Shown: positions 23,235 through 33,843 of the stretch, in pieces
How positions within the stretch are numbered: the first letter of the stretch is position 1
How the letters are laid out: the number at the start of each line of letters is the position of its first letter
NCBI GenBank assembly: GCA_037447655.1
Contig: JBBHKE010002167.1
Location: 20,593-76,298, forward strand
Direction: 5' to 3'
Source of the DNA: Zygnema cylindricum
Taxonomy: Eukaryota > Streptophyta > Zygnematophyceae > Zygnematales > Zygnemataceae
DNA length: 55,706 bases
Position numbers and translations under genes: made by a program
The notes under the pieces: model-generated
Told to the model about the DNA's origin: nothing
The model's input: the letters and a program-made list of their open reading frames with translations, nothing else
Database searches by the model: none

Positions 23235-24371
23235 TGTTGAGATTTGTGTATTTTCTAGGTCTATATTAGGATAGGAAAAAGGCAGAGGAAGTTTGCCTCT
23301 AACTCCCATCTCCAAGCCCCCACACTTGTTGTAGTCACTGAAGGCAGGAGAGGGAGATAGAGTCATGGTTGCGTAAGCTGTCTAGAGTGACAAGTAGCAA
23401 ATAGGGTAGATTTACCAAAAGTATTCTGACGGACCCAAGAATTGACGCAGTACCTACTATCCGTCAAGTCGACCGTAGCCGTTAGCTTCATCAAATAGCT
23501 TAAGACCACTGCTAAACTACATAGGGTATGATAGATGTTTAAAGAGATACACGCTGAACATTCCATTTAACTGCTACAACAGAATCGTATAGCATAAAAC
23601 CTACTGTAATTTATATACCGTCAAAAATAAATGATACGAACATTTATTTCGACGGTCCGTATCAAAAGCCGACATTGATCGACGACCATGGTGCGAGCCG
23701 AGATTCTGGAATGGCCGCTTTGGTGTTTTCGGGCGCCGCCACTCCGGATGACACGTGGCAATATCCTAAAGGATTGCGGGATCTTCAGAACGCGAGATGA
23801 CAATTTAAGATGTGATAAATATCACATTATGGCGATGTCGTACAAAGACTGTACAGAAAGTACTCCGACACCTGTACTTTCTTGTGCGGTACAATCATGT
23901 AATTCGTGGGTACCTCAGTACTAGGGGGTTTACAGAGGGGTTTTAGGACTTAGAATATTATGGAATATAGTCGCCTCTCTCTTAAAGAGCATCTTGTATA
24001 AAAGGCGAACTTTGGCAAGCCATAACTTTTAACTGAGTTTACCATTTTCAGTGATGCTTTTTGGTGCAGACTCAGCAGAGACCAGGCTACATCGGGGTGT
24101 AGTCAATCAGAGTGTTTGCCTGCCAAGGTGGTTGTATTTCTAAAGAAAAGTCAAAGTGGGGAATATTATCCAAAACTCATGTTCTAACTTTGCATTTTGT
24201 GGTGGAATTGAGCACACAAAAAGTCTTATTTCACAGGGGTGAAGCTGTAGTGGGGTTTTGATTGTCAAAGGGTCAATCATTAGGGTTTTAAATCAACTTG
24301 ATGTTGATAGTATCTAGATTAGCTTCTTTTGGATCTGCGATTTCTGTGGGCAATGGAGAATATAGAGTTTA
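23235..24371 (+). repeat. 5' LTR of gag-only copia element
   Basis: 1,137 bp. It contains a G-box core (ACACGTGGC near 23750), a TATA box and a short hairpin AATAAATG/CATTTATT-like near 23628-23650. It is aligned along its length to 26248-27381 with many substitutions, so the insertion is not recent. Confidence 0.88.
23997..24005 (+). promoter_or_regulatory. LTR TATA box
   Basis: TATAAAAGG in the 5' LTR, with the matching copy at 27008-27016. It is likely the Pol II core promoter of the element. Confidence 0.6.
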
Positions 24372-24386
24372 GGTTATGGGCCCACC
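24372..24386 (+). promoter_or_regulatory. Primer-binding site for half initiator tRNA-Met, overlapping gag ATG
   Basis: GGTTATGGGCCCACC abuts the 5' LTR. It is the exact complement of the anticodon arm of plant initiator tRNA-Met (GGTGGGCCCATAACC), so an internally cleaved tRNA would prime, as known for Drosophila copia. The ATG at 24376-24378 starts gag (MGPPSRVPMFDGRDF) and pairs with the CAU anticodon. Confidence 0.8.
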
Positions 24387-26062
24387 ATCTAGGGTGCCTA
24401 TGTTTGATGGAAGAGACTTCACTTATTGGGAGTTCACGATGGAGGGATTGCTTGACTTCACTTATTAAGAGTTCACGATGGAGGGATTGCTTTTCGAAAA
24501 GCACTTATAGGGAATTATTTCCGGACAAGTGAGGCGTTCGCCACTAGGCTTCAGTGTATCTCACTATAGAGAATCATCTGGGGCTTTCCTGAAAACCAAC
24601 CGGAGTAAGGATGCAACAGAAGGTGAAGGGAAAATCATTACCATCGAAGGGGGAAAAGGGGAGAAGGATAAAGGGACATCGATGGTGAGGGGAGCTAGGC
24701 TCTCAGCTACGGTTCCACTTGTGGGGATTATAACTGAACCAAAAACTGAAGAACATTACAGAAAAAATTCAGAATATAAAATCACAATAGCAAAACATCT
24801 CATGCTTAGATATATGTCTAAGTCCATAGCTATCACTGTTTTAAATGTAACCACATTTTCAGAAATCTGGGAAACACTAATTCAGATTTATAACAGTGAG
24901 ACTATATAGAGGCAGCAAGAGTATATAGAGGCAGCAGTTAGTAAAACAAGAAATTGAGGTCTATGTTAATGAAGGCGGTAGCATGATAGAGTTTTGCAAT
25001 GATATTTCTGCGTTATATGTTGAGCTTTCTAGAGCGGGATATGTAGAATCTGAGGAGAGAAAGATTAATACACTAATCATAAAACTTCCAAATGAGTACG
25101 AAAACATCATTTACCGTATGTGGAGAATGGATGGCTCCTCATAGACTTGGAGCATTACCATGGGGATAATTCTTGTGAGGGAAAGCACTTTCGAGCTTCG
25201 TAGCGGAAGTTTCAGGGTGAATGCATTTACAGCTAGTGGTGACAGGTGGAAACGTGATGAGAGGAATAGCGCTGACGAGCGGAAGCGTGAAGAAAAGATG
25301 AAAGACAAAGGTAAACCTTATCGTAAATTCGGTGGAAAGAGAGGGAGAGGAAAAGAAAGGGGAGCTCTAAAAAAGGGGGTTTGCTTCTTTTTTAGGGAAT
25401 CAGGTCTTTATATAGAGGAATGCCCTTGTTTGGAGGAACACAGAAGTTGGAATGTCGATGAGGAGGAAGAAAGGGAAAACGAGAAAGAGGATGAAGAAAA
25501 TTTGGAGCTTTTTCAGATCCGTAGAATGGAGAAGAGAGAAAATTTTAGAGAAATTCCACGAAAGCAACAGTGTGCTTTTGGAGGTGTAAAGGAAGTAAAG
25601 GGAAGGGAGGTACTTAAAGGAGTTACAAATAATGAGGATAATTTTATAGATATGTTGGAAATAGAAAACTGGTCGGATAGGGAGACTTCAACATATTCTA
25701 AGGAAAGGGGAGAAGTAAAACTAGAGGGGGTTTTAAAGGATAGTGGAGTAGAGAAATAATTAATGAAAGATTTAGGAGAGGAGAAATGTTTATTGGGAAT
25801 AAAGTCAGAAAATGATAGTGGAAAGAACTCCATGGGAGAGAGTGAGGAAAGTTCAGAAAAACAGGAGTGATTCCATCTATGAAGGTGTGCCTGTAAAAGG
25901 GATAACATCTGGAGGTAAAAGGGATTGCATTTGGGTGTGTGTTGCAGATTGGAGATGGGGCTGGCTATTTGAACCGCAAGAGGGAAATCGGATTTTGTGT
26001 GGATGGAAAAGAGATGAGGTGGATAAAATCTATGCTCGGAATTATGAAAAGTGGGATGCTTA
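24376..26062 (+). pseudogene. copia-type gag, broken
   Basis: Starts MGPPSRVPMFDGRDFTYW at the ATG within the primer-binding site. Then come a 39-bp tandem duplication of the DFTYWEFTMEGLL codons with a stop in the second copy, a capsid-like part (EYKITIAKHLMLRYM ... TTFSEIWETLIQIY, about 24760-24900), and a damaged zinc knuckle (GVCFFFRESGLYIEECP near 25380). An acidic region follows (EEEERENEKEDEE). Several stops and shifts occur. The tail to 26062 is open in pieces, with no known domain. Gag would form the virus-like particle shell. Confidence 0.65.
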
Positions 26063-26247
26063 ATAAAATGTGTGATCAGCAAGATTGAATGTTTATTCCA
26101 GCTCATCTATAAAACCTTTGGAAATATGATGTATTTTCTTAAAGTTTTATGAAAGGAAAAGAAAAAGAAAGAAAAAGGGGGAGCGGGTGGTTGTTTGTTT
26201 TTTTTGTGTGGGAGTTAAAAAGATAGCAGACTAGAAAATAAGGGGAG

Positions 26248-27381
26248 TGTTGAGATTTGTGTATTTTCTAGGTCTGTATTAGGATAGGAAAAAGGCAGAG
26301 GCAGTCTGCCTCTAACTCCCTTCTCCAAGCCCCCACACTTGTAGTTACTAAAGGCTGGAGAGGAAGCTAGAGTCATGGCTGTCTAAGTTGTCTAGAGTGA
26401 GAAGTAGCAGATATGGTAGATTTACCAAAAGTATTCTGACGGACCCAAAAATTGATCCTGGTACCTACCGTCTGTCAAGTCGACCGTAGTCATAAGCTTC
26501 ATCAAATAGCCTAAGACCAATGTTAAAATGCAAAGGGTATGATACATATTTAAATAGATACTCGACGAACATTCCATTTAACTGTTAGAACGGAATCATA
26601 TAGCATAAATCCTACTGTACTTTATATATCGTACGGAATAAATGATACGGGCATTTATTTCGACGGTCCGTATCAAAAGCCGACATTGATCAACGACCAT
26701 GGTGCGAGCCGAGATTCCGGCATGGTCGCCTTGGCGTTTTCGGGCGCCGCCACTCCGGATGACACATGGCAATATCCTAGAGGATTGCGGGATCTTCGGA
26801 AAGGGAGAGGACAATTCCGGATGTGACAAATGTCACATTATGGCGATGTCGTATAAGGACCGTACAGATAGTACTCCGACACCTGTACTTTCTTGTACGG
26901 TACAACCATGTAATTGGTGTGTACCTCAGTACTAAGGGGTTTAGAAAATGGTTTTTGGACTTATAATATTTTGGTAGATAGCCGCCTTTCTCCCAGAGAG
27001 CATTTAGTATAAAAGGTTAACTTTGGCCAACCATAACTTTTAACTCAGTTGACCATTTTCAGTGATTCTTTTTGCTGCGGACTCAACGGAGTCGAAACTA
27101 CACAAGGGTGTAGTCGGTCAGAGTGTTTGCCTGCCAGGGTGGCTTCATTTCTAAGGGAAATTCAAAGTGGGGAATGTTATCCAAAACTCATATTCTAACT
27201 TTGCATTTTGTGGTGGAGCTGAGCACACAAAAAGTCTTATTTCACGGGGTGAAGATGTAATGGGGTTCTGATTATCAATGGGTCAATCATTTGGGTTTAT
27301 ATAAATTTGGAGTCCGCACTATCTAGGTTAGCTTCTTTCGACCTGCGAATTCTTTGTGGCAATAGAGCCTACACAATTACA
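26248..27381 (+). repeat. 3' LTR of gag-only copia element
   Basis: 1,134 bp, ends in AATTACA right before the TAATA duplication. The hairpin AATAAATG-ATACGGG-CATTTATT is perfect here (26637-26659). Confidence 0.88.
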
Positions 27382-27386
27382 TAATA

Positions 27387-27620
27387 CATACGGACAAAGA
27401 TATTTAAGACAAAACTATACTACGACAAGATTATACTAAGTAAAGTACATAAAATTGCATTAAAGAAAAAATATAGTAGAGTGCCAGATGCCAGATGTAG
27501 AAATTCAAGTAGTGGAAGTAGAAATTTAGGGAAAACAAGAAAAGCTAGAGACAATGTTATATGGCCTTGAACAAAATTCGCTAAAAGAAATCAAAATAAC
27601 ATGCGAGATAAAAGAGTTAA
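27387..27620 (+). repeat. Dispersed repeat Y, right half
   Basis: Continues the repeat after the copia insertion at 23235-27381 and matches about 19150-19380. It is followed by G/A-rich sequence as in the intron 1 copy. Confidence 0.65.
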
Positions 27621-27807
27621 ATAATTGGGGGGTGGGGGGAGGGAGAGAGGGCAAGGAAGGAGGAAATGGAGAGGGAAGAGGTGATTGTGAGGATAAAGGG
27701 GGTGTGGAGAGAAATGGAGGAGGAGAGGGCGGGAGAACTAAAGAAGAGGGGGAGGAGAGGAAGAGAATAAAAAGAGGGGGGAGGGAGTTAAGTTTCAAAG
27801 AATAAAT

Positions 27808-28221
27808 TGTTAGATTTCCTAGAAATCTGAGATTCGGCATGTCCCTTACTTGGGAAAATTGAGTATAGATATTCCATATTATACCCCGTATTGGACCGAC
27901 TTCACGTAGATAATTCAATTCAAATTGGTTGATAGCTATATACATATCAGAAAAATTAGCAAAAGGGAGAGACGAAGAGGAGAGGGGGAGAGAAGTTAGA
28001 TTTCCTAGAAATCTGGGATTCGGCATGTCCCACACTTGGGAAAATTGAGCCGGCCAGGGTTCGAACCTGGGACCTTTCACTTCAGCTGCGAACGCACTAC
28101 CTCTATGCCACCACCTCGATGTAGAGACTGGCGGGTCCGTACCCATTTATTGCCGGCGGCTCGAGTATGGATATTCCATATTATACCCTGTATTGGACCG
28201 GCTTCACGTGCCAATCCAACA
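27808..28221. mobile_element. TRIM-like repeat pair B, one copy with tRNA-like sequence
   Basis: Two direct repeats start (T)GTTAGATTTCCTAGAAATCT, at 27808 and 27995, and share GATTCGGCATGTCCC, ACTTGGGAAAATTGAG, ATATTCCATATTATACCCYG and GGACCGRCTTCACGT. The second is about 227 bp and ends CAATCCAACA. The first is shorter because the tRNA-like part is missing. Between them is a short G/A-rich spacer. Orientation is unclear. It resembles the 13.7-kb TRIM at the LTR start and in its tRNA-like core. Confidence 0.65.
28047..28117 (-). ncRNA. tRNA-like cloverleaf in repeat B
   Basis: 71 nt with A-box-like TGGCATAGAGGT and B box GGTTCGAACCC. T-arm CCAGG/CCTGG is perfect, anticodon stem TTCGC/GTGAA, loop AGCTGAA, acceptor GAGGTGG/CCGGCTC with one mismatch. 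It closely matches the TRIM cloverleaves at 13.7-14.4 kb. Confidence 0.72.
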
Positions 28222-28563
28222 TAAAGGGATAGGAGGGACGATCCCGCTTAAAGGAATGATGAGCCAACCAAGATTTGAACTCAAGACCTTTCACTTTGGT
28301 TGCGAAAGAACTAACTTCTATGCCACGAGCTCAATGTTGTGTGCCACCGGCTCAATGTTAAGACCGGAGTGTCTAATTTTATTTATATTTTAATGTGGAA
28401 ATTACCACAATTTTAGGGATCGATCGGCACGTTTCACGTACGTCAACACCCCCCCTCGAGAGGTAGGCGCTTAAAATGTCGACTTATAACTAGTCCTCGA
28501 GGCTTTGATACCATGTTAAGATTTGTAGAATCGAGGGATAGAAGGGACAATCCCAATAAAGGG
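28222..28563 (-). mobile_element. Truncated second copy of the tRNA-bearing TRIM
   Basis: LTR lacking about 28 bp at one end (28222-28448, ending CGTACGTCAACA), a 65-bp internal (28449-28513) with minus-strand start TGGTATCAAAGCC and purine end GAGGGGGGG, and 50 bp of a second LTR (28514-28563) cut off by other sequence. It is more diverged than the 13.7-kb copy. Confidence 0.8.
28261..28332 (-). ncRNA. Degenerate tRNA-like sequence in truncated TRIM
   Basis: 72 nt. Acceptor and T-stem pairs are partly lost (TTGAG/CTTGG), anticodon stem TTCGC/GTGAA is kept, loop AACCAAA. B box is AGTTCAAATCT. It is decayed. Confidence 0.6.
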
Positions 28564-29514
28564 AACTAAAAAAAACTCCCAATCGCAGTAATTGGAATAA
28601 TTTATAATAAAAAATAACTAAAACAATCCCAATAAAACCGCCACGATAAGTATATATCGTACGTCACCCAAATCCGTGACTTTAAAATGTTGCCGCAGGT
28701 ACTCTTTCAATTCCGCGAGTCGCGTCAACTTGTGGCATATCATCAAAAAGCCATCCACGTAGATGGAAAATATAATTTGATCCTCACCCTCACCTTTTAC
28801 GTTAACTCCATAGTTTAAAACTGTTCTTACGAATCCGAATTCAGTCAAGACTTTGGGTAATTGTAAATACCAAGTCTTTGGCGCTTGTTTAAGTTCGTAC
28901 AAAGACTTTCGCAACCGCTATACCTTCCCCTCCTTCGACATCACTCCCTCCGAAATCTTCATATAAACCTCCTCCTCTAAGTCACCATTCAAGAACACCG
29001 TTTCAACGTCCATCTGGTGAATATGCTTATAACCGGCAACGGCAATAGCAATAATCATCCTCAAAGAATCGATTTTCACTACCGGTGCATATGTTTACAT
29101 AAAATCTACTCCTTCACGTTATTGAAATCACTTACAAACTAGCCAAGCCATATGCTTCACTTATTCCTGTGATGCACCAGTTTTAGTTTTGAAAATCCAC
29201 TTCGCATCAAAAGCTTTTTTACACTCTAGTAGGCTTTCCTCCTCATATTTTTGGTTGTCGATAATCGATTGAAATTCCCTTTCCCACGCCGATTTCCTAT
29301 GCGTCTTCCAATCGCATGATTTTTGTTCTTCCACATACGATTGAGGATCACCCGGCTTATTCTCACATAATGATTGTTGTTAAAGAAAATTGTCTTCCCT
29401 TGCCGCCGAAATATAATAATATGAATTTTTCACATTTCCCTTCACATCAAAAGAAAGACGAGCCAGTTTTTTTCCTTTACCTTCCCCCATAATCATTCTC
29501 GGCTCAAATCCTTT
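28564..29514 (-). mobile_element. copia reverse transcriptase part of split minus-strand element
   Basis: The minus strand holds MDVETVFLNGDLEEEVYM near 29.0 kb, then LRKSLYELKQAPKTWYLQL, then FSIYVDGFLMICHKL, where the catalytic YVDD is YVDG. It ends VTDLGDVRYIL at about 28640. It is the same element as 33844-36828, separated by a nested insertion; the reading joins FEPRMIMGEGKGKK here to EPKKEVKG at 33.85 kb. RNase H and LTR are missing on this side. Confidence 0.78.
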
Positions 29515-30556
29515 TGTTGAAAAATGAGTTTTATTCTATTTTCTAGGTCAAGGTGTAGGAGAAAAAATAGTCTCATTTGGCTGTAAGGTTTTGCCTTCCC
29601 TCTCTCCAATCCCCATACTTGTTGTAATCACGAAAGACTGGAGAGAGAGAGATAGAGCCATGGCTGCCTAAGCAAGCCATAAGATTATAGGGGGGTCAAT
29701 CCCTGAGCAAAAAGTTGACAGACTTAGGAGTTGTACGTGGTCTCTACAAACTACCGGATTAGTCAGTCGGCTACCAAATTAGACGACAAGCTTATACGAT
29801 AGTCTACTACTTGGTGTTAGTCTATATAGGGTTTGATAGCTATATAAACAGGAACTAATGGATTAGGTTGACTCAATGAATAATGAGATTGTAACATAAA
29901 TTCACACATAAGTCCTGTTGACCGCATGGATACATATACGGCCGCACAAAATTCAGTGGTGTAGGCAATAAACTTTTGACAACACAAATTAAAAGCGGGC
30001 TAACATCAAACGGCTCACATTGGAGCAGCCATTGCGGAATAATCGCTTTGACTATTTGCGGTCGTCACGTCACTAAACGCCACATGGCACCTTATCAATC
30101 GTTTGCAAAATTTGCGGGAAACCGGGAGAAAAGTTTTAAGGTGACGGACATCCTCTCCATGGCATTGTCGTACACTGGCAGTACAGTAAGTACATCGGTA
30201 GTAATACCTTCCTGTACTATACAGTCATTTGATTGGTTCCTCACCTCAATACTAGGTGGTTTCAAGAGGGGTTTATGACTTAGAGAATTTTGGGTAGGTA
30301 GCCGCCTCTCTCTTAAAGAGCTTGTATAAAAATTGGCATCTTTGTCTTTTGATAATTGATCGCCTGATTAGACATTTTTGATCAATTATTTTTTCATTCG
30401 GCCCCGGTAGTCTAGCCTTCACACGGGTGGAGGCAGTCAAAGTCATTGATTGCCAGGGTGGCAGCTAATTTAAGAGAAAGGGAGGCATTTAAAATTATCC
30501 TAGAGGCATCAAGCAAGCTGCATATTTTGTGTACCAATGAAGGTCACAGAATTACA
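29515..30556 (+). repeat. 5' LTR of nested copia-type element
   Basis: 1,042 bp. TATA box TATAAAAA at 30325-30332. Contains GTCGTCACGTCA (ACGT core). Confidence 0.88.
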
Positions 30557-30571
30557 GGTTATGGGCCCACC
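30557..30571 (+). promoter_or_regulatory. Primer-binding site for half initiator tRNA-Met, overlapping gag ATG
   Basis: GGTTATGGGCCCACC directly follows the LTR, as in the 23.2-kb element. ATG at 30561 begins MGPPTKVPIFDKTRF, similar to MGPPSRVPMFDGRDF in the other element, which supports use of this start. Confidence 0.82.
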
Positions 30572-31490
30572 CACTAAGGTGCCCATATTCGATAAAACAA
30601 GGTTCATCTAATGGAACAAGATGATGAGGGGAGCACTTCTTGGAAAAAGATTATGGGGTATTGTGAGTGGCCGTATGGGGCGGCCATCCACATCATTAGG
30701 AGCCCCAACGAGATTTGTAGGACTACGATTCTCAATAAGATACACGCAGTTTGATAACGAGGATGATAAAAGAGAGAGTAGCATCTCCTATATAGTTAAA
30801 GAAAAGGAGAAGCTGACAGCGGTGACTTTGGGATCGGCACCAAAGCTGGTACCGGTGGAAGTGATGCCTAAAATTGAGAAGAATGACCCTGATGTCTAGG
30901 ATTTACAACTCCCTTGCATATCATTTCATTTTTAGTCACCTTTCTCAGAAAGTGGCCACACCTCATCTTAATGTAAAAGTAATAGCCGACTTGTGGGAGG
31001 CACTTAAAGACATTCAAAAAAGTGGCACAATTCAAGAACAAAAACTCGCAGATTAAAAAATTCAGGCATTTGTTTATGAAGGAGAGAAAATGCTTATCTT
31101 TTGTAATGATTTGGCTTGTTTGTTTGTGGAGTTGGAGAGTGCTGAAAAAGGTGGAATCTGAAAAAGAGAAGGTGAATACCTTGTTGATGAAGCTCCTAAA
31201 AGAGTATGACAATATTGTCAATAGGGTTCAGGATCTGCCGGACAACTGGTGGATTTGGAACACAGCGGTTGGAATGATCTTGCAGTTAGAAAACACCATT
31301 GAGCCGGGCGAGGAGGAAAGTGGTCGAGCCTTGTACACCGATACAATTGGAGAGATCGAAGAAACGAGAAACCTTATGGGAGTTTTGATAGAGGAGGAGG
31401 AATTCAACGGATGGATCCGAATCTCGGCCTCCAAAGGGCTTTGCCATTTTTGTAAGAAAACAGATCACTAAATGGCAGAGTGCAACAAAT
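30561..31490 (+). pseudogene. copia-type gag, broken
   Basis: Starts inside the PBS. It has stops soon after codon 16, then pieces of capsid-like sequence in different frames, and a zinc knuckle CHFCKKTDH at 31443-31470 followed by a stop where the last Cys (MAEC) is still visible. No full protein can be made. Confidence 0.6.
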
Positions 31491-31689
31491 TAAGGAGCTC
31501 AAGCTCAAGGAGAAAAAATCTGGTGGACCTTCCAGAAATAAGCGGGCACTTGTGACCACACACGTGAAAAGGGAGTTTAGAGAGGAGGAGACCTCGGACG
31601 AAAAGAATGGGGAGCTCTTTCTCAACGAAAAAATAGAGGAGAAGGAGATCCCAAGGAAACAAAAATGTGCAATTAGAGTTGTTTGAGAA

Positions 31690-32060
31690 GTTCCACAGGA
31701 AGGTTGGATTATTGAATCGGGTGCTTGAATGCATATGTGCCGTGAAAACCAATTATTTACTAAGCTTAGAAAGATTCCCACTCTAGAGATAGAGTATGGA
31801 GATGGGAGAGTCGTAACTACAAATCTAGTGGGATCGGTAGATCTAAAAGTACTAGTGGAGAGTTAGAAGTCCATAGTTACATTTTCAGATGTCCTAAATA
31901 TACATTTGTTAAGTAAGAATCTCAGCTCTACCTCTGTCTTAGATGATAAAGATTTTAAGACTTACACTAGGAAGGGAACTTTCACACTAAAGTATGATGA
32001 TGAGGTCTATTTCACTGTTGACAAGGGCAGTCAAGAAATGTTTGGGCTTAATTAGAGCAA
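31690..32060 (+). pseudogene. copia protease-region remnant
   Basis: Encodes GWIIESGA with a stop after it, where the usual active site is D-S-G and here the Asp is Glu, then MHMCRENQLF and SDVLNIHLLSKNLSS, the typical region after the copia protease. Stops occur. Confidence 0.6.
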
Positions 32061-32284
32061 TGAAAGAAGAATGCATATTATGTTGGTGTCCCCGAGATGT
32101 TGATATGGCATAAGCGGTTAGGTCATGTGCATTTAGACAGATTGAGGGAAATGAAAAAGTTGGGTGTAGTGGAAGCATCCCATAGACTCGATGTTAGTAA
32201 GCAACAAAAGGTATTTGCTCAGTCCACTGTGGAGGTTATTACATAGCCTCTTGTTCTGCTGTCAAAGAGCTAATTTGAGTAAAG

Positions 32285-32565
32285 TCTCTTTTGCAAGAAC
32301 TTAGGTTCATGAAGGTTCATGTTCAGAAAGTGTTTTGTGATAACCAAGTTGCCATTGCAATCGCAGTTGATCCAAAACACCATTTCAAAGTTAAGCACAT
32401 GGATATAAGGTTGAGCTTTGTGAGAGAAAAGGTTGAGAAAAAAATTGTGAGTTTGGAGTATAAACAAGATGAGTAAATGGTGGCAGATATGATGACAAAG
32501 CCAGTCCCATCTCCCAAATTAAAATTTTGTAGAGAACAACCTGGGTTTAAGAAAAATGGCTAGAA
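32285..32565 (+). pseudogene. copia RNase H C-terminal remnant
   Basis: FCDNQVAIAIAVDPKHHFKV, then HMDIRLSFVREKV and, after a stop, MVADMMTKPVPSPKLKFCRE. This is the standard end of copia pol. It sits directly after a protease-region piece, so about 2-3 kb of pol is deleted. Confidence 0.8.
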
Positions 32566-32576
32566 AATAAAGGGAG

Positions 32577-33843
32577 TGTTGAAATATGAGTTATATTGTA
32601 TTTTCTAGGTCAATATGTGCGAAAAATAAAAGGTCTCATTTAACAATAAAGTTATGCTTTCTCTCTCTCCACTCCCCATAATTGTTGTTTTCATTAAAGA
32701 TAGGAGAGTGAGAGAAAGAGCCACGACTACCTGAGCAGGCCAAGAGAAGAAAGGGGGATCAACCTCTCAGTAAAAGGCTGACGGGCCAAGGAGTTGATCG
32801 TGGTTCCTACAGTCTACCCGATTAGCACGCCGGTATATTCGTTGGTGTGCTAGCCTATATAGGGTTTGATAGCTATATAAACAAGAACTAATCGGTTAGG
32901 TTGACTTAGTGAACTATGAGATTGTAACATATATTCACAGAGAAAACTTGTTGACCACATTGATACACATTCGGCAACACAAAATTCACTGGTGTGGCCA
33001 CTTAATTTTGACAGCACAAATTAAAAGATTGCTAACATCGAATGTCTCACATTCGAGCCGCCATTGCAAAACGCTAACTTTGGTTGTTTGCGGTCGTCAC
33101 GTCACCAGACGTCACATGGCACCCTATCAGTCGTTTGCACAATTTTCACACCACTTAATTTTGACAGCACAAATTAAAAGATTGCTAACATCGAACGTCT
33201 CACATTCGAGCCACCATTGCAAAATGCTAAATTTGGTTGTTTGCGATCGTCACGTCACCAGACGTCACATGGCACCCTATCAGTTGTTTGCACAATTTAC
33301 GAGAAACCCGGAGACAAGTCTAAAGGTGACGGGCATCCTCTCCATGGCCTTGTCGTACAGTGGCCGTACATGAAGTACATCATACAGGAAGTACATCGCT
33401 AGTAATACTTTCTTGTACTGTACATTCATTTGATTGGTTCCTTCCTTTAGTACTAGGGGGTTGAGAGAGGGGTCTAGGACTTAAAGAATTTCGGGTAGGT
33501 ACTTTCTTGTACTGTACATTCATTTGATTGGTTCCTTCCCTTAGTACTAGGGGGTTGAGAGAGGGGTTTAGGACTTAAAGAATTTTGGGTAGGTAGCCGC
33601 CTCTCTCTCAAAGAGACTGTATAAAAAGTGCCATGTTTGCCTTTTCATAATTAATCGCCCGATTAGGCGTTTTTGAGCAATTATTTTTGCATTGGGCCTC
33701 GGAAAGTCTAGCCTTCACAAAGGTGAAGGTAGTCAAAGTCATTGTCTGGCTTTGTTCTAAGTGAAAGGGATGCATTTAAAATTATATTAGAGGCTTGAAG
33801 TAAGCTGCATATTCTGTGTACCAATGGAGGTCACAGAATTACA
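32577..33843 (+). repeat. 3' LTR of nested copia-type element, with internal duplications
   Basis: 1,267 bp, longer than the 5' LTR because of a 152-bp tandem duplication (from about 33001 and 33153) and a 94-bp one (from about 33421 and 33515). TATA box at 33620-33628. Confidence 0.88.

Larger units (their letters stand above)
23235..27381 (+). mobile_element. Non-autonomous copia-type element with gag only (TR-GAG-like)
   Basis: Two long LTRs (23235-24371 and 26248-27381) start TGTTGAGATTTGTG. The whole is flanked by TAATA at 23230-23234 and 27382-27386, a perfect 5-bp target-site duplication. The internal part (1,876 bp) starts with a primer-binding site and ends with the purine tract AAAATAAGGGGAG. 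It carries a broken gag and no protease, integrase or RT that I can see. It needs proteins from relatives to move. It is inserted in dispersed repeat Y. Confidence 0.9.
29515..33843 (+). mobile_element. Internally deleted copia-type element nested in another copia
   Basis: LTRs at 29515-30556 and 32577-33843 begin TGTTGAAA and end AGAATTACA. It is flanked by CCTTT (29510-29514 and 33844-33848), a perfect 5-bp target-site duplication. The internal part has a primer-binding site, broken gag, a protease-region piece, then jumps to the RNase H tail. Integrase and RT are deleted. It is related to the element at 23.2-27.4 kb (same LTR start, PBS, PPT). Confidence 0.92.

Noticed and set aside
24529-25759. 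A host gene with acidic C-terminus
   Set aside because: It lies between LTRs, continues from a copia gag start and has a damaged zinc knuckle, so it is gag.
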